A stretch of 64,000 nucleotides of DNA from Daucus carota subsp. sativus (taxonomy: Eukaryota; Streptophyta; Magnoliopsida; Apiales; Apiaceae): NCBI RefSeq assembly GCF_001625215.2, contig NC_030385.2, forward strand, positions 39,395,598 to 39,459,597, given 5' to 3'. This document shows positions 22,613 to 33,179 of the stretch, piece by piece. The notes under the pieces were generated by a model. The model ran no database searches. It was not told the origin of the DNA and worked only from the letters and a program-made list of their open reading frames with translations. The translations under genes and the position numbers were made by a program. How positions within the stretch are numbered: the stretch's first letter is position 1; the number at the start of each line of letters is the position of its first letter.

Positions 22613-23021
22613 TAACTCCATGTATGTATATGTTTTAATTTGTAATTAGTATATTTGTTTTAGAGAAAATAATAATCATACGAATAGTTGAAATAAAATA
22701 ATGTTTATTCTAGTTGATAATATTTTACATTTATATTCTAATAAAACGATTCAATACCCAAATATAGAGACTAAGCGCACTTTTGTTTAAGAGAAGCGTA
22801 AGCTGTTTCTAATTTCTGTTCCTGTTTGTATAGATAAGATAAGCATTTTTAAAAAGTTTGAGAATTCTAACTTTTCTTTCGGAATCTCAACTACTTTTCC
22901 AAATATTTTATTAATTTATTTACTTCTCACTTCTAATCTAATTTTTTTACTTTAAACAAAAAGTCACTTTTTTTAAGTTGTCCAAACCACCATCATGGTC
23001 ATTTTACAACCCTAGCTATCT

Positions 23022-23974
23022 CAGGGACGAAGCCAGCAAACATCTGTGAGGGGGGCCAAAAAAAAAATTCTTCCATACAGTAAAATTTTTCATCAGCACT
23101 GTAAAATATTTGTTATAAAATAAATACAAAAATACTAGTGAAAAAATTATAGTAGAGCTTTGCGTTCTTTTAAATCAGGAAATCAAATTTATAATTGTGT
23201 CAACAAAAATATTTAGCTATTTCTTTTTAAATATATTTAAGTATAAAATGGTCAGGAAACTCATCATAATAACTCTAAGTTATACAATAATTTTTAATTA
23301 GCAAATAACACACATTAAATGAAATTGTATTTTGACAATATCTCAAAAACTAAATATTATGTTTGTTATACTTACTCGTTTTCAAAAAAAAATGTATATT
23401 ATACTTACAAAAATAATATTATGCTTATTTAGAAGACGACAAGTTATAATTTAAATAAGTAAAAATATTATCTAGAAGATGAAATTTAAAATTGAAGATG
23501 AGTAGATCAATATTAATATTAAATAATAAATGGATAATGCACGAGGACTAACTATTCTATGAAAATGAAGAAGTGAAGGGAGGTATAAGTTTCTTGGATA
23601 AGAACTCCACCAAAGATTCTTATTTTTAAAGAACAACCATATTGACATTATATTTATCACATATCACATTTTACGATCTTTTTTTTAAATAGTATAATTG
23701 TATATATATCCATATTTTTGTTTATTTTTATTTTTAAATTTGGTCTAATACAATAAATTAGAAAAATCTAAGAATTAAAACTTTATTTTACAATGTTAAA
23801 TATTTTTTAGAAGCGAACAAATATTTTTTGAGGGGGGCCAAATTTTTATATTTATATGAATATATAGATAAAATACAATATTTTTTTTCAAAATTATATA
23901 ATAAAAATTACAATACTATGGAAACCCTAGGGGGGGCCATGGCCCCTTCTGGCCCCTATGTAGCTTCGTCCCTG
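23022..23974. mobile_element. Non-autonomous hAT element
   Basis: Ends CAGGGACGAAGCCAG and, reversed, CAGGGACGAAGCTAC, with a perfect 8-bp target duplication AGCTATCT (23014-23021 and 23975-23982). Just inside the ends are GGGGGGCCAAA-type tracts known from Tip100-like hAT elements. 953 bp of AT-rich DNA with no transposase. Confidence 0.9.
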
Positions 23975-24103
23975 AGCTATCTCACAGCAGTCATATGCAT
24001 GCTCCTAATTAGTTGGTAACAGAACTTGCTAAATTGTACAGTGCAGTTGCTAGTTTTATGGCTAAATGCGTGTAAAGATACAAGGTTAGCTTCCTACGAT
24101 TGG

Positions 24104-24418
24104 ACCCTTCGTCCCTATTTATTTGTCCACTTATAACATTTTCACACATATTAAGAAAATTTAAGTTTGATAAGAAACTTCCATCAATACCCTATTTAAT
24201 GTCTTAATTGTAGGAAAATACTAGTGAGATTACTCCATTATTCAATACAAATTTGATGAATCAGTGAATAATAATCATGATATTTATAGCTAGAAGAACA
24301 AAGTCAAAGACTCTTCAGGTTATTAAATGAAAAATTTTACTTTGGTTATATAAATGAACAAATAAATAGCGACAAATTTTTACTTCCAAACTGGACAGAT
24401 AAATAGGGACGGAGGGAG
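24104..24418. mobile_element. Stowaway-like MITE with eroded left end
   Basis: Right end reversed is CTCCCTCCGTCCCTATTTAT; the left end CCCTTCGTCCCTATTTATTT has lost some terminal bases. TA follows the right end. Confidence 0.7.
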
Positions 24419-25410
24419 TATTATTTACGTATAGCTGATGAGCTCATAAATAATATTTATTTTCTAATAAATTTAGAGATAAAATCAAACACAAGATGCG
24501 AAATTAGGAAGAAGGATAAACTCATTAATCATTATCGGGTCAAGTTCATAAAAATCAAAGTCTAAGGTAGTTAAGTAGCTTATGATCTGGAAGGGCAAAT
24601 CGTATGCTTGAGAACAACACTTTCTTCCAGTTCACCCGTCAGCGCAGATAGTTGGTGTGAATAAGATAGGTACAACTGCGAAAGGCAAGTGAAAGATCTA
24701 GATAGTCAATAATCACATATAATGAATTTCCCATCATCTCTATCTTCAGTTTAAGTATTGCCGGGTAATCAAGTTACAAAATTCATTACTCAACTACTAC
24801 ATATATACAGATCATGAGTTCTGATGCTGATGCATAAGTTCGGTATTATTATAATTTATATCTTAAAAAACGTTTCTACTGATCTACTCTCTTTAATAAA
24901 GACAAAATTGCATGCATCTTATAATCTTTCACAAGACACACAGTTCACTTGAATTTTACGTTTTATTTTAAAATTTTTGGACATCATATTCAAAATTAAA
25001 ATTTTCATTTCTTAAATGAATATATGATCTATTTATATCATATTTTTATGATAAATTTATAAGATATTAATTTTACTATATCATAAAAAAAATCACTCTC
25101 GTCAAGCCACCTTTATAAATAGGCCAGAGATACCTGTTACTTGAATCAATTTGACCCTGATAGAGTCAAACAAAGATAATTATGGGTGGATTTTACTTTT
25201 CGAATGGAAGAAATTTCAACATCAAGAAGGGCGTGGAGGTGCGTTCATCAAGGGCTGATGCTAACTACGTAGGAATGATCAAGTTTCCTTGGTAGTTAAA
25301 CAAACTTACGAAGCAGGTACCGCCTCATTTCATTATAGTGACCTTCCCCTTTCACAAATGCGCTCCCACACTATCTTTTCGTTTCATACGAAGTATATAT
25401 ATTATTATAT

Positions 25411-25601
25411 CGGTCTTTCTAATGTGTGCCCAAGGGCACACAATAATCACAAACTCTTATGAAAATAGGTTATTTGATTGGTGGAATTTGTGTGAATGTA
25501 GGGGGCAACTAATATTTATTAACTATCCACCGATCAGAAGTTAGTATTTTCATGAAAGTTAGTGACTATTGTGTGCCCATAAACACACCATAGAAAATTC
25601 G
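25411..25601. mobile_element. Mutator-type MITE, copy 1
   Basis: 191 bp, an imperfect inverted repeat over nearly its whole length: CGGTCTTTCTAATGTGTGCC on the left and CGAATTTTCTATGGTGTGTT from the right. A perfect 9-bp duplication TTATTATAT (25402-25410 and 25602-25610) flanks it, as expected for Mutator-like elements. A second copy is at 55307-55499. Confidence 0.85.
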
Positions 25602-26092
25602 TTATTATATTCAGATCCGAACTGTATAAATTTAACCATGCTATCATATTACGTAACTCACGTTAAACATGTTCCTTTATAAAGTTCAAACCAGCTCCAA
25701 ATACGAAGTAGAATTTCGAGGTAGATCTCTTTCTTTTTAATATTTCGATTAATGGGAAAACGATAATATGGTAAGTTTTGTTCTATCGGTGATTCTTCAT
25801 CTTTCAGCTCAATAGAGATGCCCTTCCGCAATAAAATGTAGGTTTACTCGACTGTACTTTTCGGTGGATTATGACGGACCTCCTGCTGCTGCCTGTGGGC
25901 TGTGGTAATAAAATGTCTGAGAATTCAAACAAGCATTCCAATCACGTGTCATTTTTAAATAAATTGTAATTCTATACATGATAATAAATTTTTTTATCAA
26001 TGATGACATATGCTACATCACACTAATATTAATAATAATATGTCTCACGAGTCACGCATAAAATTGGATACAAAATTTCTTATAAAATAATA

Positions 26093-26326
26093 CTCCCTCT
26101 GTTTTTTAATATATGACGTTTGACTTTTTGGCACACACTTTTAAGTGCTTTGACCGGATAGTTAAAAATATTATTTTTAAAATTTTCTTTTTCTGAATAA
26201 AAATATATAATCAAAATTTTAATTCACAAAAAGAATCAATTAAAAATAACAATTTTTACTAGTCAATCAACCCACCTAAAGGGACGTGCCCGAGTCAAAA
26301 GTGACATATAAAAAAAACAGAGGGAA
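26093..26326. mobile_element. Stowaway-like MITE
   Basis: Left CTCCCTCTGTTTTTTAATAT, right reversed TTCCCTCTGTTTTTTTTATA, TA on both sides. Non-coding. Confidence 0.8.
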
Positions 26327-26380
26327 TATATGATAAGTTTTTATTGAACTATATCCGGTGTATTCACGTAAACAATAGTA

Positions 26381-26600
26381 CTCCTCATCCCAAATTAGAT
26401 GAGTTAGTTGACTTTGAGCACGCAGCTTAAAGTGCATTGACCGTCTAGTTTTGAAATTTATTTTTTTAATTTTTTTTTGTAAACGAAAATTTCATATTTA
26501 AATTATTATTTGTAAAAATAAGTAATGTAGCTATGTGGTCAATGGACTTTAAAATGCGTGTCCGAAATCAACGAGATCGTCTAATTTGGGATTGAGGGAG
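26381..26600. mobile_element. Stowaway-like MITE, different subfamily
   Basis: Left CTCCTCATCCCAAATTAGAT, right reversed CTCCCTCAATCCCAAATTAG, TA on both sides. It lies only 54 bases from the previous MITE. Confidence 0.8.
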
Positions 26601-26796
26601 TACTGACTAAAACATCTGGCATTATCATATTATTTTGTGCTCGATTTTATACGTGCAGTATTACTCATATTAATACCACTACGTTTTTCTAGAATTCTCT
26701 AACTCTACTTTGGTCGAATATATGCAGCCTAAGATGAAACAAAAAGGTTAATTAATAATTATATTTAAGAAAATAGGCTAATGCCTTCAAACAAAA

Positions 26797-26878
26797 GGCC
26801 CATGTGATAGGATTGTATAGTGTGCTGGTGGTTGATGGGCCGAGTTTCAATGCACCACTAAACTTTCAATCCAGCCCA
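26797..26878 (+). promoter_or_regulatory. Cluster of site II (TGGGCY) elements upstream of the MBD gene
   Basis: GGCCCA at 26797-26802, TGGGCC at 26836-26841 and AGCCCA at 26873-26878, all versions of the TCP-bound site II element common in promoters of proliferating-cell genes. They lie about 400-480 bases upstream of the MBD start codon. That they serve this gene is inference. Confidence 0.4.
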
Positions 26879-27280
26879 TTTAAACATAATCTAAAGTCTG
26901 ACTAAGCCTCTAAATGCGGATACCTCTGTTAGTACAGATATCCTAGTAATCAAATCACACAGGCCATAGCCTTCCTCTTTTCGTCTCGTACCCGATGCGA
27001 TCAATTAATGAGTTTATTTAATTTATTTATTTCATTCCATCGACCGAAACGCTAATAATTGTTTAAATTTGTTAACAATGGTGTAGAGTAATTCTGTGCT
27101 GGCAACTTATCACTTAAAACACGTGTACTAAAGCTGATTTTATCATACTCATGTTACTTGTTTGGGACAGATGGCAAGTCCACGTTTCATCACAAACACT
27201 TAAGTAGCTTGCATGTTTGTGTAACATAAAATCCTGGTTTTATTAATTAAAAAAAAAAAAAAAAAAGTGTTCAAGAATTA

Positions 27281-30200
27281 ATGGGGAAGGAGCGCGACCG
27301 AGGTTCACCGGAAATGCATGTGCCGTTACGGCTGCTCATGCCCGGATACGGCGGCGGCGTCGACGAGAACGACCGGCAGCTGGCGGTGTACAACCCTCCG
27401 CCGCCGGTGCCGGTTTGTGTGTCTCGCTTTAGTCTACCGGAAGGTTGGGAGGTTGAAGAGATCCCACGCGCTGATGCTACTCGTGTTGACAGGGTTTTTT
27501 CTCTAATTACTCTTTTTTATTTGTTTTGTCTGATATTTTTATTGTGTTTGCTTAATTGGGGTAAATTATCATGTAATTGTGAAATCGGGTTAACCTGAAT
27601 TGCTTACATCCCTTATCTGGTACTTGTACATAGAACTAGCTTCTGTAATTTGTTTTAAAATTCTACGAATTTAGTTGCAGAGAAAAAATTAGGTGATGCA
27701 AAAAACTTGGAGTATGGCCAGGGAGCTCTTATGTAGCCATCAGTTTGCTGAGATTAAAAAATTATGCTCCCTTAAGGCACAAAATAGTTGCTAGAAGATG
27801 TTGTGGCTTCCAATAAAAAAAATTACGGGAAGGAGGGTTTGGCTTCGAGCAACTTTTTTGCTGGTATGGGGAGCGTAATTTTGAAACTTCGACCATTGGA
27901 TCGTCCAACGGCTGAGAAATAGATGGCCATAAGAGCTCCTACCATCAATGATCAGGAATCAGCTCCCAAAAAGCTTACTTTCCTCTTAGAGAGCTGTATT
28001 TTATTTTTTACGGAATGAGATAATAACATATTTTGCTCAAAAGGAAAGTGTCACTTGATTAGTTTGTACATAGTTTCAAGCTTTATGATCATTAACACGT
28101 GATATTCGAATCATAGTAACATCATAAGTTGTTTTTAAGTACACTGCATTTGTTGAAGGGGCGAATATGGAATGAAATATCTTCAAATTTGTGAGTCTTT
28201 TGTTGGAAAAAGGAAACAAATGTGAAAATTGAAAGAGGAGTATGGTTTGTAAGTTGTAACTTTATACGCTACCTTGCTCACACACAAAAGGTTCCAGTTT
28301 TTTATCTCTTGTGTGTGCATATTCAGAATTGGATTGTGAGGATTCTGGTATTTTTCTAACAAATGATAATGCAGACCAAGAAAACTGCTTTATGTATTGT
28401 CACCAAGACACCAACCAATGTAAAGTTTCTAATAACGTAGCTCTCAAATTTCCTTTCATATTTGGCGTCTTTAGCTTACGTAAACATTTTATTCTATATG
28501 AACAGAGTAGGTAACTCTAATGAACAATAAAACTATGTAAAGTTACTAAGATGGGTCATGGCAGATGATCATTTCTTGAGGAAAATTACGAGACCAATGC
28601 TCAAGTTACTATTTTTGCTGAAAAGTAACAAATCAGCTTGTAGATTATAGTGGATTAGTGGTAGAGTAAAGAAAACAAAAACGGTCCTTTGGTTGTGATA
28701 AAAATAGTCAATATGGGATCTAGTCAACTGACAAGAAGAATGTAATTTCGAAGGCTTTATTTTGTATCCCACTCTATGTAACCTGAATGCTTATCAGGAT
28801 AATAATTTACATGCATGCTTTGTATCTTAATGTTGTATGAATGTATGTGTTACGGATTACACTGCAGTATTACTATGAGACATCAACTGGGAACAAGTTC
28901 AGATCTCTAAGAGAGGTGGAGAGGTATATTACTGGAGAAGTATATACACCTAGAAGGAGTAGATCAAAGACTTTGAGGATAGGCTATCGTGGATCTCGTG
29001 GCAAGGTAAGATGATAACTCCATTGCTTTTTGACAAAAGCTTGATGTATCCATTTATATAAGTTAATTTGACAACGTTTAAGTAACCAGTTTTCTCAACA
29101 GTCGCAGAATTCAGTTTACCGCAAGATGGTCGTCTCTGGTGGAAAGGTAAACAACTTCAAATTTATTCCATTGCTTTTTGACAAAAGCTTGATGTATCCA
29201 TTTATATAAGTTAATTTGACAATGTTTAAGTAACCAGTTTTCTCAACAGTCGCAGAATTCAGTTTACCGCAAGATGGTCATCTCTGGTGGAAAGGTAAAC
29301 AACTTCAAATTTATTCACGAAGAAACTAAGCAGACCTAATAGGACAAAGAGAAAAGAAGCTCCATAACTTCTTCTGACAGCAGTACTCACAATTTGAATC
29401 TATAGTTTGTTACTATGTTTTTTGATATTATGAGCTTTGATGTTGTGCTAGAGAATTACTTGTTTGGTGTATTATATTTTAATCTTTATCTAGAGTTAAC
29501 CACCTATTGAAACCTGCTAGTCTGACTGTCTGAGTCAAGTTGTGTGTTAGGTTGAATCAGTAGAACTAACAGACTCGAGCAATAACTAAAGTTTTAAGGA
29601 GGCATGTGGTGTATACTAGATCCTGAATGGGCACAAGCCGATACTCGGGAAACGGGGTATTATTATTTTCATGCCTCTTCTGACATAATGAGGCATATAT
29701 TAAGTATAGTATATAGATGTAAATTGGTGTACACACCTTGACATAAGATAAGGATTCATAGGTTGTTACAAAGTCTGACAATTGACTGGATACTTATATT
29801 TCTAACCTGTTGATGCTACTGCAGATGTTAAAACTTGAGGAGGATGAGGACCCGAGTCAGTATCAAATGGCTATTGTGCCTGCTAGAAACAACTCAACTA
29901 GTTCGTCATGCCCACTCCCTGATGGTTGGGTTGTTGAGGAGGTGCCTCGTAATAAGCCTCACGGCTATGTTGACAGGGTACATTCTGTCTCCAAAATATT
30001 AGCATTCAGTTCTGCCCCAAAATGTGATTTTGTCAATTAAAATTTCAGGTTTTGTATCATAAATATAATTTACTGGATTAGAATATCAGATAAATTCGTC
30101 AGAGAGATCAGTAATAATGGATGCCCTCAGGTAGCTATAATTATCTAGCTGTAGCCCTTCTTGTCAAGGTTTATTCCTTGACAAAGATGTTCTTTTTTTT

Positions 30201-31830
30201 TTTTTTGACAATTCTTGACAAAGATGTTCAATAACTTAAAATTATAAATAAAATGATAGAAAACAGAGGAGTCTAGTTTTTTTGCTGAAAGACCCTTTGA
30301 GCCTCTAGCCTTGTGGTGCATTGCAACTTTAAAACTGATCTTCGCAAATATGGCGCTGATCATAATGTGTGAAGGATAGGCATCTACAAGCAAAGAGTCT
30401 CTTTCTTAAGGAATCTTTGAGAAATCAGTGCTTTAGGGCAAATAATTATTCCATCTAACAAGTTATTCATATGTAAGGATTTTCCCTTTCTTCTGCTCTA
30501 ATTATACAAACTTATTTACATGCATTTACTCTATAGCTTATATATCTCTATATATTCTCGCATGCACAACTTAAATTCTATTACCTTTCTAGATGGTTAG
30601 AAAACAAAGAATATATTCTGATGTTTACGTATTTTTGCTTGCTATGTTACACACTAAGCAGGACTGAAATCTGTGTGCACACTCTTACAAATTCACTTAA
30701 CCTCTGATGTTACATAGTTAGATTCTGTTAGTGCACCAATTCAGTAATGGGATAGGTGACAATCTGGAACAGTATACAAGTCAACTGAACAACACCTTGA
30801 CGGCTTGACCCCATCTTAAATTCTTTACTGGCTCACATATATACCGGAATGGGAATTCATGTTGATATGAAATATTTCAAATAAAATATCGTCTTCAAAA
30901 TTGAAGATATGTAAACTAGGAAGCTATATATGCATAAATGACTACAATCTGAGAGTTTAGCACCTAGACAATATCCTATTTCGTACTACAATTATTGGAT
31001 GAAAGGGGAGGGATATAGACCATAGCCAACAATTACCTCTTGCGGAGTTTGATCACGTGACTTCTAGAAGTATACAGGCCACCAAGCACTTAAATTAACA
31101 AGTGCCTCACGCCTCTGGGAAAGAGAGGGTTGTAGTAGCAACCATGCTGTTATGAAGTCCAAAATATATGAATCCTACTAATATGGCAAAAGGTATGTAA
31201 AAGGCTTACCAAGTATATAGCGATTAGGGATGGATTCATAACAGGCCTCCAGAACATGTAAATATGTGTACCACCCACTAGTATTTAATAGTATGTATTT
31301 TATTCTTATATAGAAATATGGTGAACTTTATGATTAAACATCAGAGTATTAATGTTCTATTTTGCAGTATTACTATGAGCCAGGGACTGGACGCAAGTTC
31401 CGATCTCTATTATCTGTTCGGCGGCACCTCGCAGAACAAAATGAAAGCAGCACATTATCAGAAACACTAGCTGAACTGAAAGAATATAACTTGCCTTTGT
31501 CCAAGGCATTTAAGATAGGCAGTCATGTGAAGGTCAGAACAAGTAATGATTTAAATTTCAGTTCTTATTACTTCAATGCATCTTACCGTAGGTTTCACTT
31601 TGCAGAGTTCTAACAGTTTGTGGAAGAACACTATCCCGAGGGAGAAAGTGCAGTCAGCAACATTCAACAGCCCCCCCTTGAAAATCAATTGGGTGATTGC
31701 TAGTGCAAAGGGAGACTCTTGGAACCCTTTCATTGGTGGATCTCTGGTTCCGGAATCTGTGAAGCAACAATGGTCTAAACGATTCATGATGACCGTCAGT
31801 GAAGGCAGCTATTCAGCACCGGACATATAA
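27281..31830 (+). CDS. MBD7-like methyl-CpG-binding domain protein
   Basis: Exons with clean GT-AG borders: 27281-27493, 28868-29005, 29102-29146, 29250-29294, 29825-29977, 31368-31532 and 31606-31830, giving 327 residues if all are used. MBD1 is at 51-95 (LPEGWEVEE...RVDRYYYETSTGNKFRS) and MBD2 at 178-219 (LPDGWVVEE...YVDRYYYEPGTGRKFRS). Each MBD is split by an intron exactly after VDR, a sign of an ancient internal duplication. The last exon (254-327, with DSWNPFIGG and VKQQWSKRF) resembles the C-terminal StkC domain of Arabidopsis MBD7. That protein binds dense CG methylation and works with histone acetylation factors against silencing. Arabidopsis MBD7 has three MBDs; only two are seen here. 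Exons 3 and 4 are tandem copies of one 45-bp exon. A further intron may lie in the 3' untranslated region (about 31840-31958). Confidence 0.9.
27716..27947. mobile_element. Small MITE in intron 1 of the MBD gene
   Basis: GGGAGCTCTTATGTAGCCAT at the left and, reversed from the right, GGTAGGAGCTCTTATGGCCA, with a second inner inverted pair (ATTATGCTCCC and GGGAGCGTAAT). The target duplication is not clear, so the exact ends are approximate. Confidence 0.5.
29021..29316. repeat. 148-bp tandem duplication spanning an exon
   Basis: Two head-to-tail units (29021-29168, 29169-29316) each contain the end of an intron, the complete 45-bp exon with its acceptor and donor, and the first bases of the next intron. 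Only a few differences are seen (for example GTC-GTC against GTC-ATC, Val to Ile in the last residues), so the duplication is recent. Confidence 0.95.
30177..30229 (-). mobile_element. Micro-insertion with poly(A) and 16-bp target duplication
   Basis: CTTGACAAAGATGTTC is present at 30177-30192 and again at 30214-30229. On the minus strand, what lies between reads GAATTGTC-like sequence followed by a run of A. A 16-bp duplication plus a tail is the signature of LINE-driven target-primed insertion; here almost the whole cargo is missing, leaving a tail and a few bases. Confidence 0.6.
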
Positions 31831-32373
31831 TCGCAAAGGTATTCTATTGATCTGCTGCCAAAACCCTATCATCCCTAATTCAAACAATACACAAGCATTC
31901 CATTCATTACATAATGTGCTTATAAGAACTCTTCACTAATGTTAAATTACATTGGCAGCGCCCCATTTCTGCAGATCACAAGATATCAGATGCAGCAACA
32001 AGAGACCTCATCAAGACAATCAAATCTTTAGTTTTAGCAAGTGTCCACAATTTTCCCCTAGTTAAGTACATTGTACATTGCTCTCCTAGAACAATTAGTT
32101 CTCGAATGGATTGGGTTTTCAAAACAGAGCTGAATACACCAATGCAATTAGAACCCAATTTTATGTTCCTTGTTTGATTTCATCTTTATCAGAATTTACA
32201 TAGCCATTGCAAAACAGATCTAAACATTTCATTAACTCAAACTTAACAGAATACAAGATCAATTTGCCATGTAGATCAACCAACTAAACAGATCTGATAG
32301 AGCAATACACTTCTTGACTATTAGGCACAAAACAAAGTTCTGGAAACTATTAACTACTAAAAGAGCGAACAAA

Positions 32374-32983
32374 TTAAGCCTTCTTGGGTGACTTTCCGGC
32401 CTTCGCTGGCGACTTTGGCTCCTTGGGAGCCTTCTCCGCGGTCTTCTTGGGCAACAAGACTGGGTTGATGTTTGGTAAAACTCCACCGTGAGCGAATGTG
32501 ACTCCGGCCAATAGTTTTCCAAGCTCTTCGTCGTTCCTCACTGCCAAGAGCACATGTCGGGGAATGATTCTGGTCTTCTTATTGTCCCTTGCTGCGTTTC
32601 CAGCCAATTCCAAAACCTGATTCAACACATTACTCAGCTCACTAATTCTCCACATTTCAAAATTTAAACTTCAGGGAGAGAGAGGGAGATGGAGGGGGGG
32701 GGGGGGGGGGGGGGGGGGGGAGGGGGAGGGGGAGGGAGGGGGAGGGAGAGAGAGAGAGAGAGAGAGATTCTACCTCAGCAGCAAGGTATTCAAGGACTGC
32801 AGCAAGATAAACCGGAGCTCCGGTTCCAACACGCTGAGCATACCGTCCTTTCTTCAAGTAACGGCCAATTCTTCCAACCGGAAACTGCAAACCGGCCCGG
32901 ACAGACCGAGTCACGGCCTTCTTCCTTGGACCGCCGCCTTTCCTTCCTCCAAATCCTTTCTTCGCTTTTCCACCAGTCTCCAT
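32374..32983 (-). CDS. Histone H2A.W-type
   Basis: Two exons, 32983-32774 (70 residues) and 32616-32374 (80 residues plus stop), joined at the conserved [17 protein letters not shown] position, giving 150 residues. The histone fold is complete, with [22 protein letters not shown] and [20 protein letters not shown]. The C-terminal tail has KSPAK and KSPKKA; this SPKK-type tail and the length mark the plant H2A.W class, which marks heterochromatin in Arabidopsis. No SQ motif of the H2A.X type is seen. The gene converges on the MBD7-like gene, with about 540 bases between stop codons. The 157-bp intron is mostly a pyrimidine tract on the coding strand. Confidence 0.93.
32680..32771. repeat. G(n)/GA(n) microsatellite in the H2A.W intron
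   Basis: Plus strand: GGGAG units, a 27-base run of G (32694-32720), then AGGGGG and GA repeats, ending next to the splice donor at 32773. On the transcribed strand it is a C/CT tract. The run length is likely variable and prone to sequencing error. Confidence 0.95.
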
Positions 32984-33060
32984 TCCTAAAATAAATATGT
33001 ATGTTTAAGAAGAAAGATTGTTTTGATTTTGAGATGACAAATGAAGAGGCTGCAATGGGG

Positions 33061-33174
33061 CTTTTATATTGTTTTCATTCGATACAGATGGGAATGGAAA
33101 CTTAATACAGACCGTTAGATATTTCTTTGATGGTTTAAATCAACGACAGATATGGTGTTTGTGGTCGATCCGCG
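33061..33174 (-). promoter_or_regulatory. H2A.W promoter: TATA box and histone octamer
   Basis: TATAAAAG on the minus strand (33061-33068), about 80 bases upstream of the start codon, and CGCGGATC (33167-33174 on minus), the plant histone octamer tied to S-phase expression. The same octamer stands in front of the H4 gene in this window. Confidence 0.75.
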
Positions 33175-33179
33175 TGAGT

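Noticed and set aside
32689-32994. Gly/Arg-rich plus-strand open frame
   Set aside because: Antisense to H2A.W exon 1 plus the G-run microsatellite.
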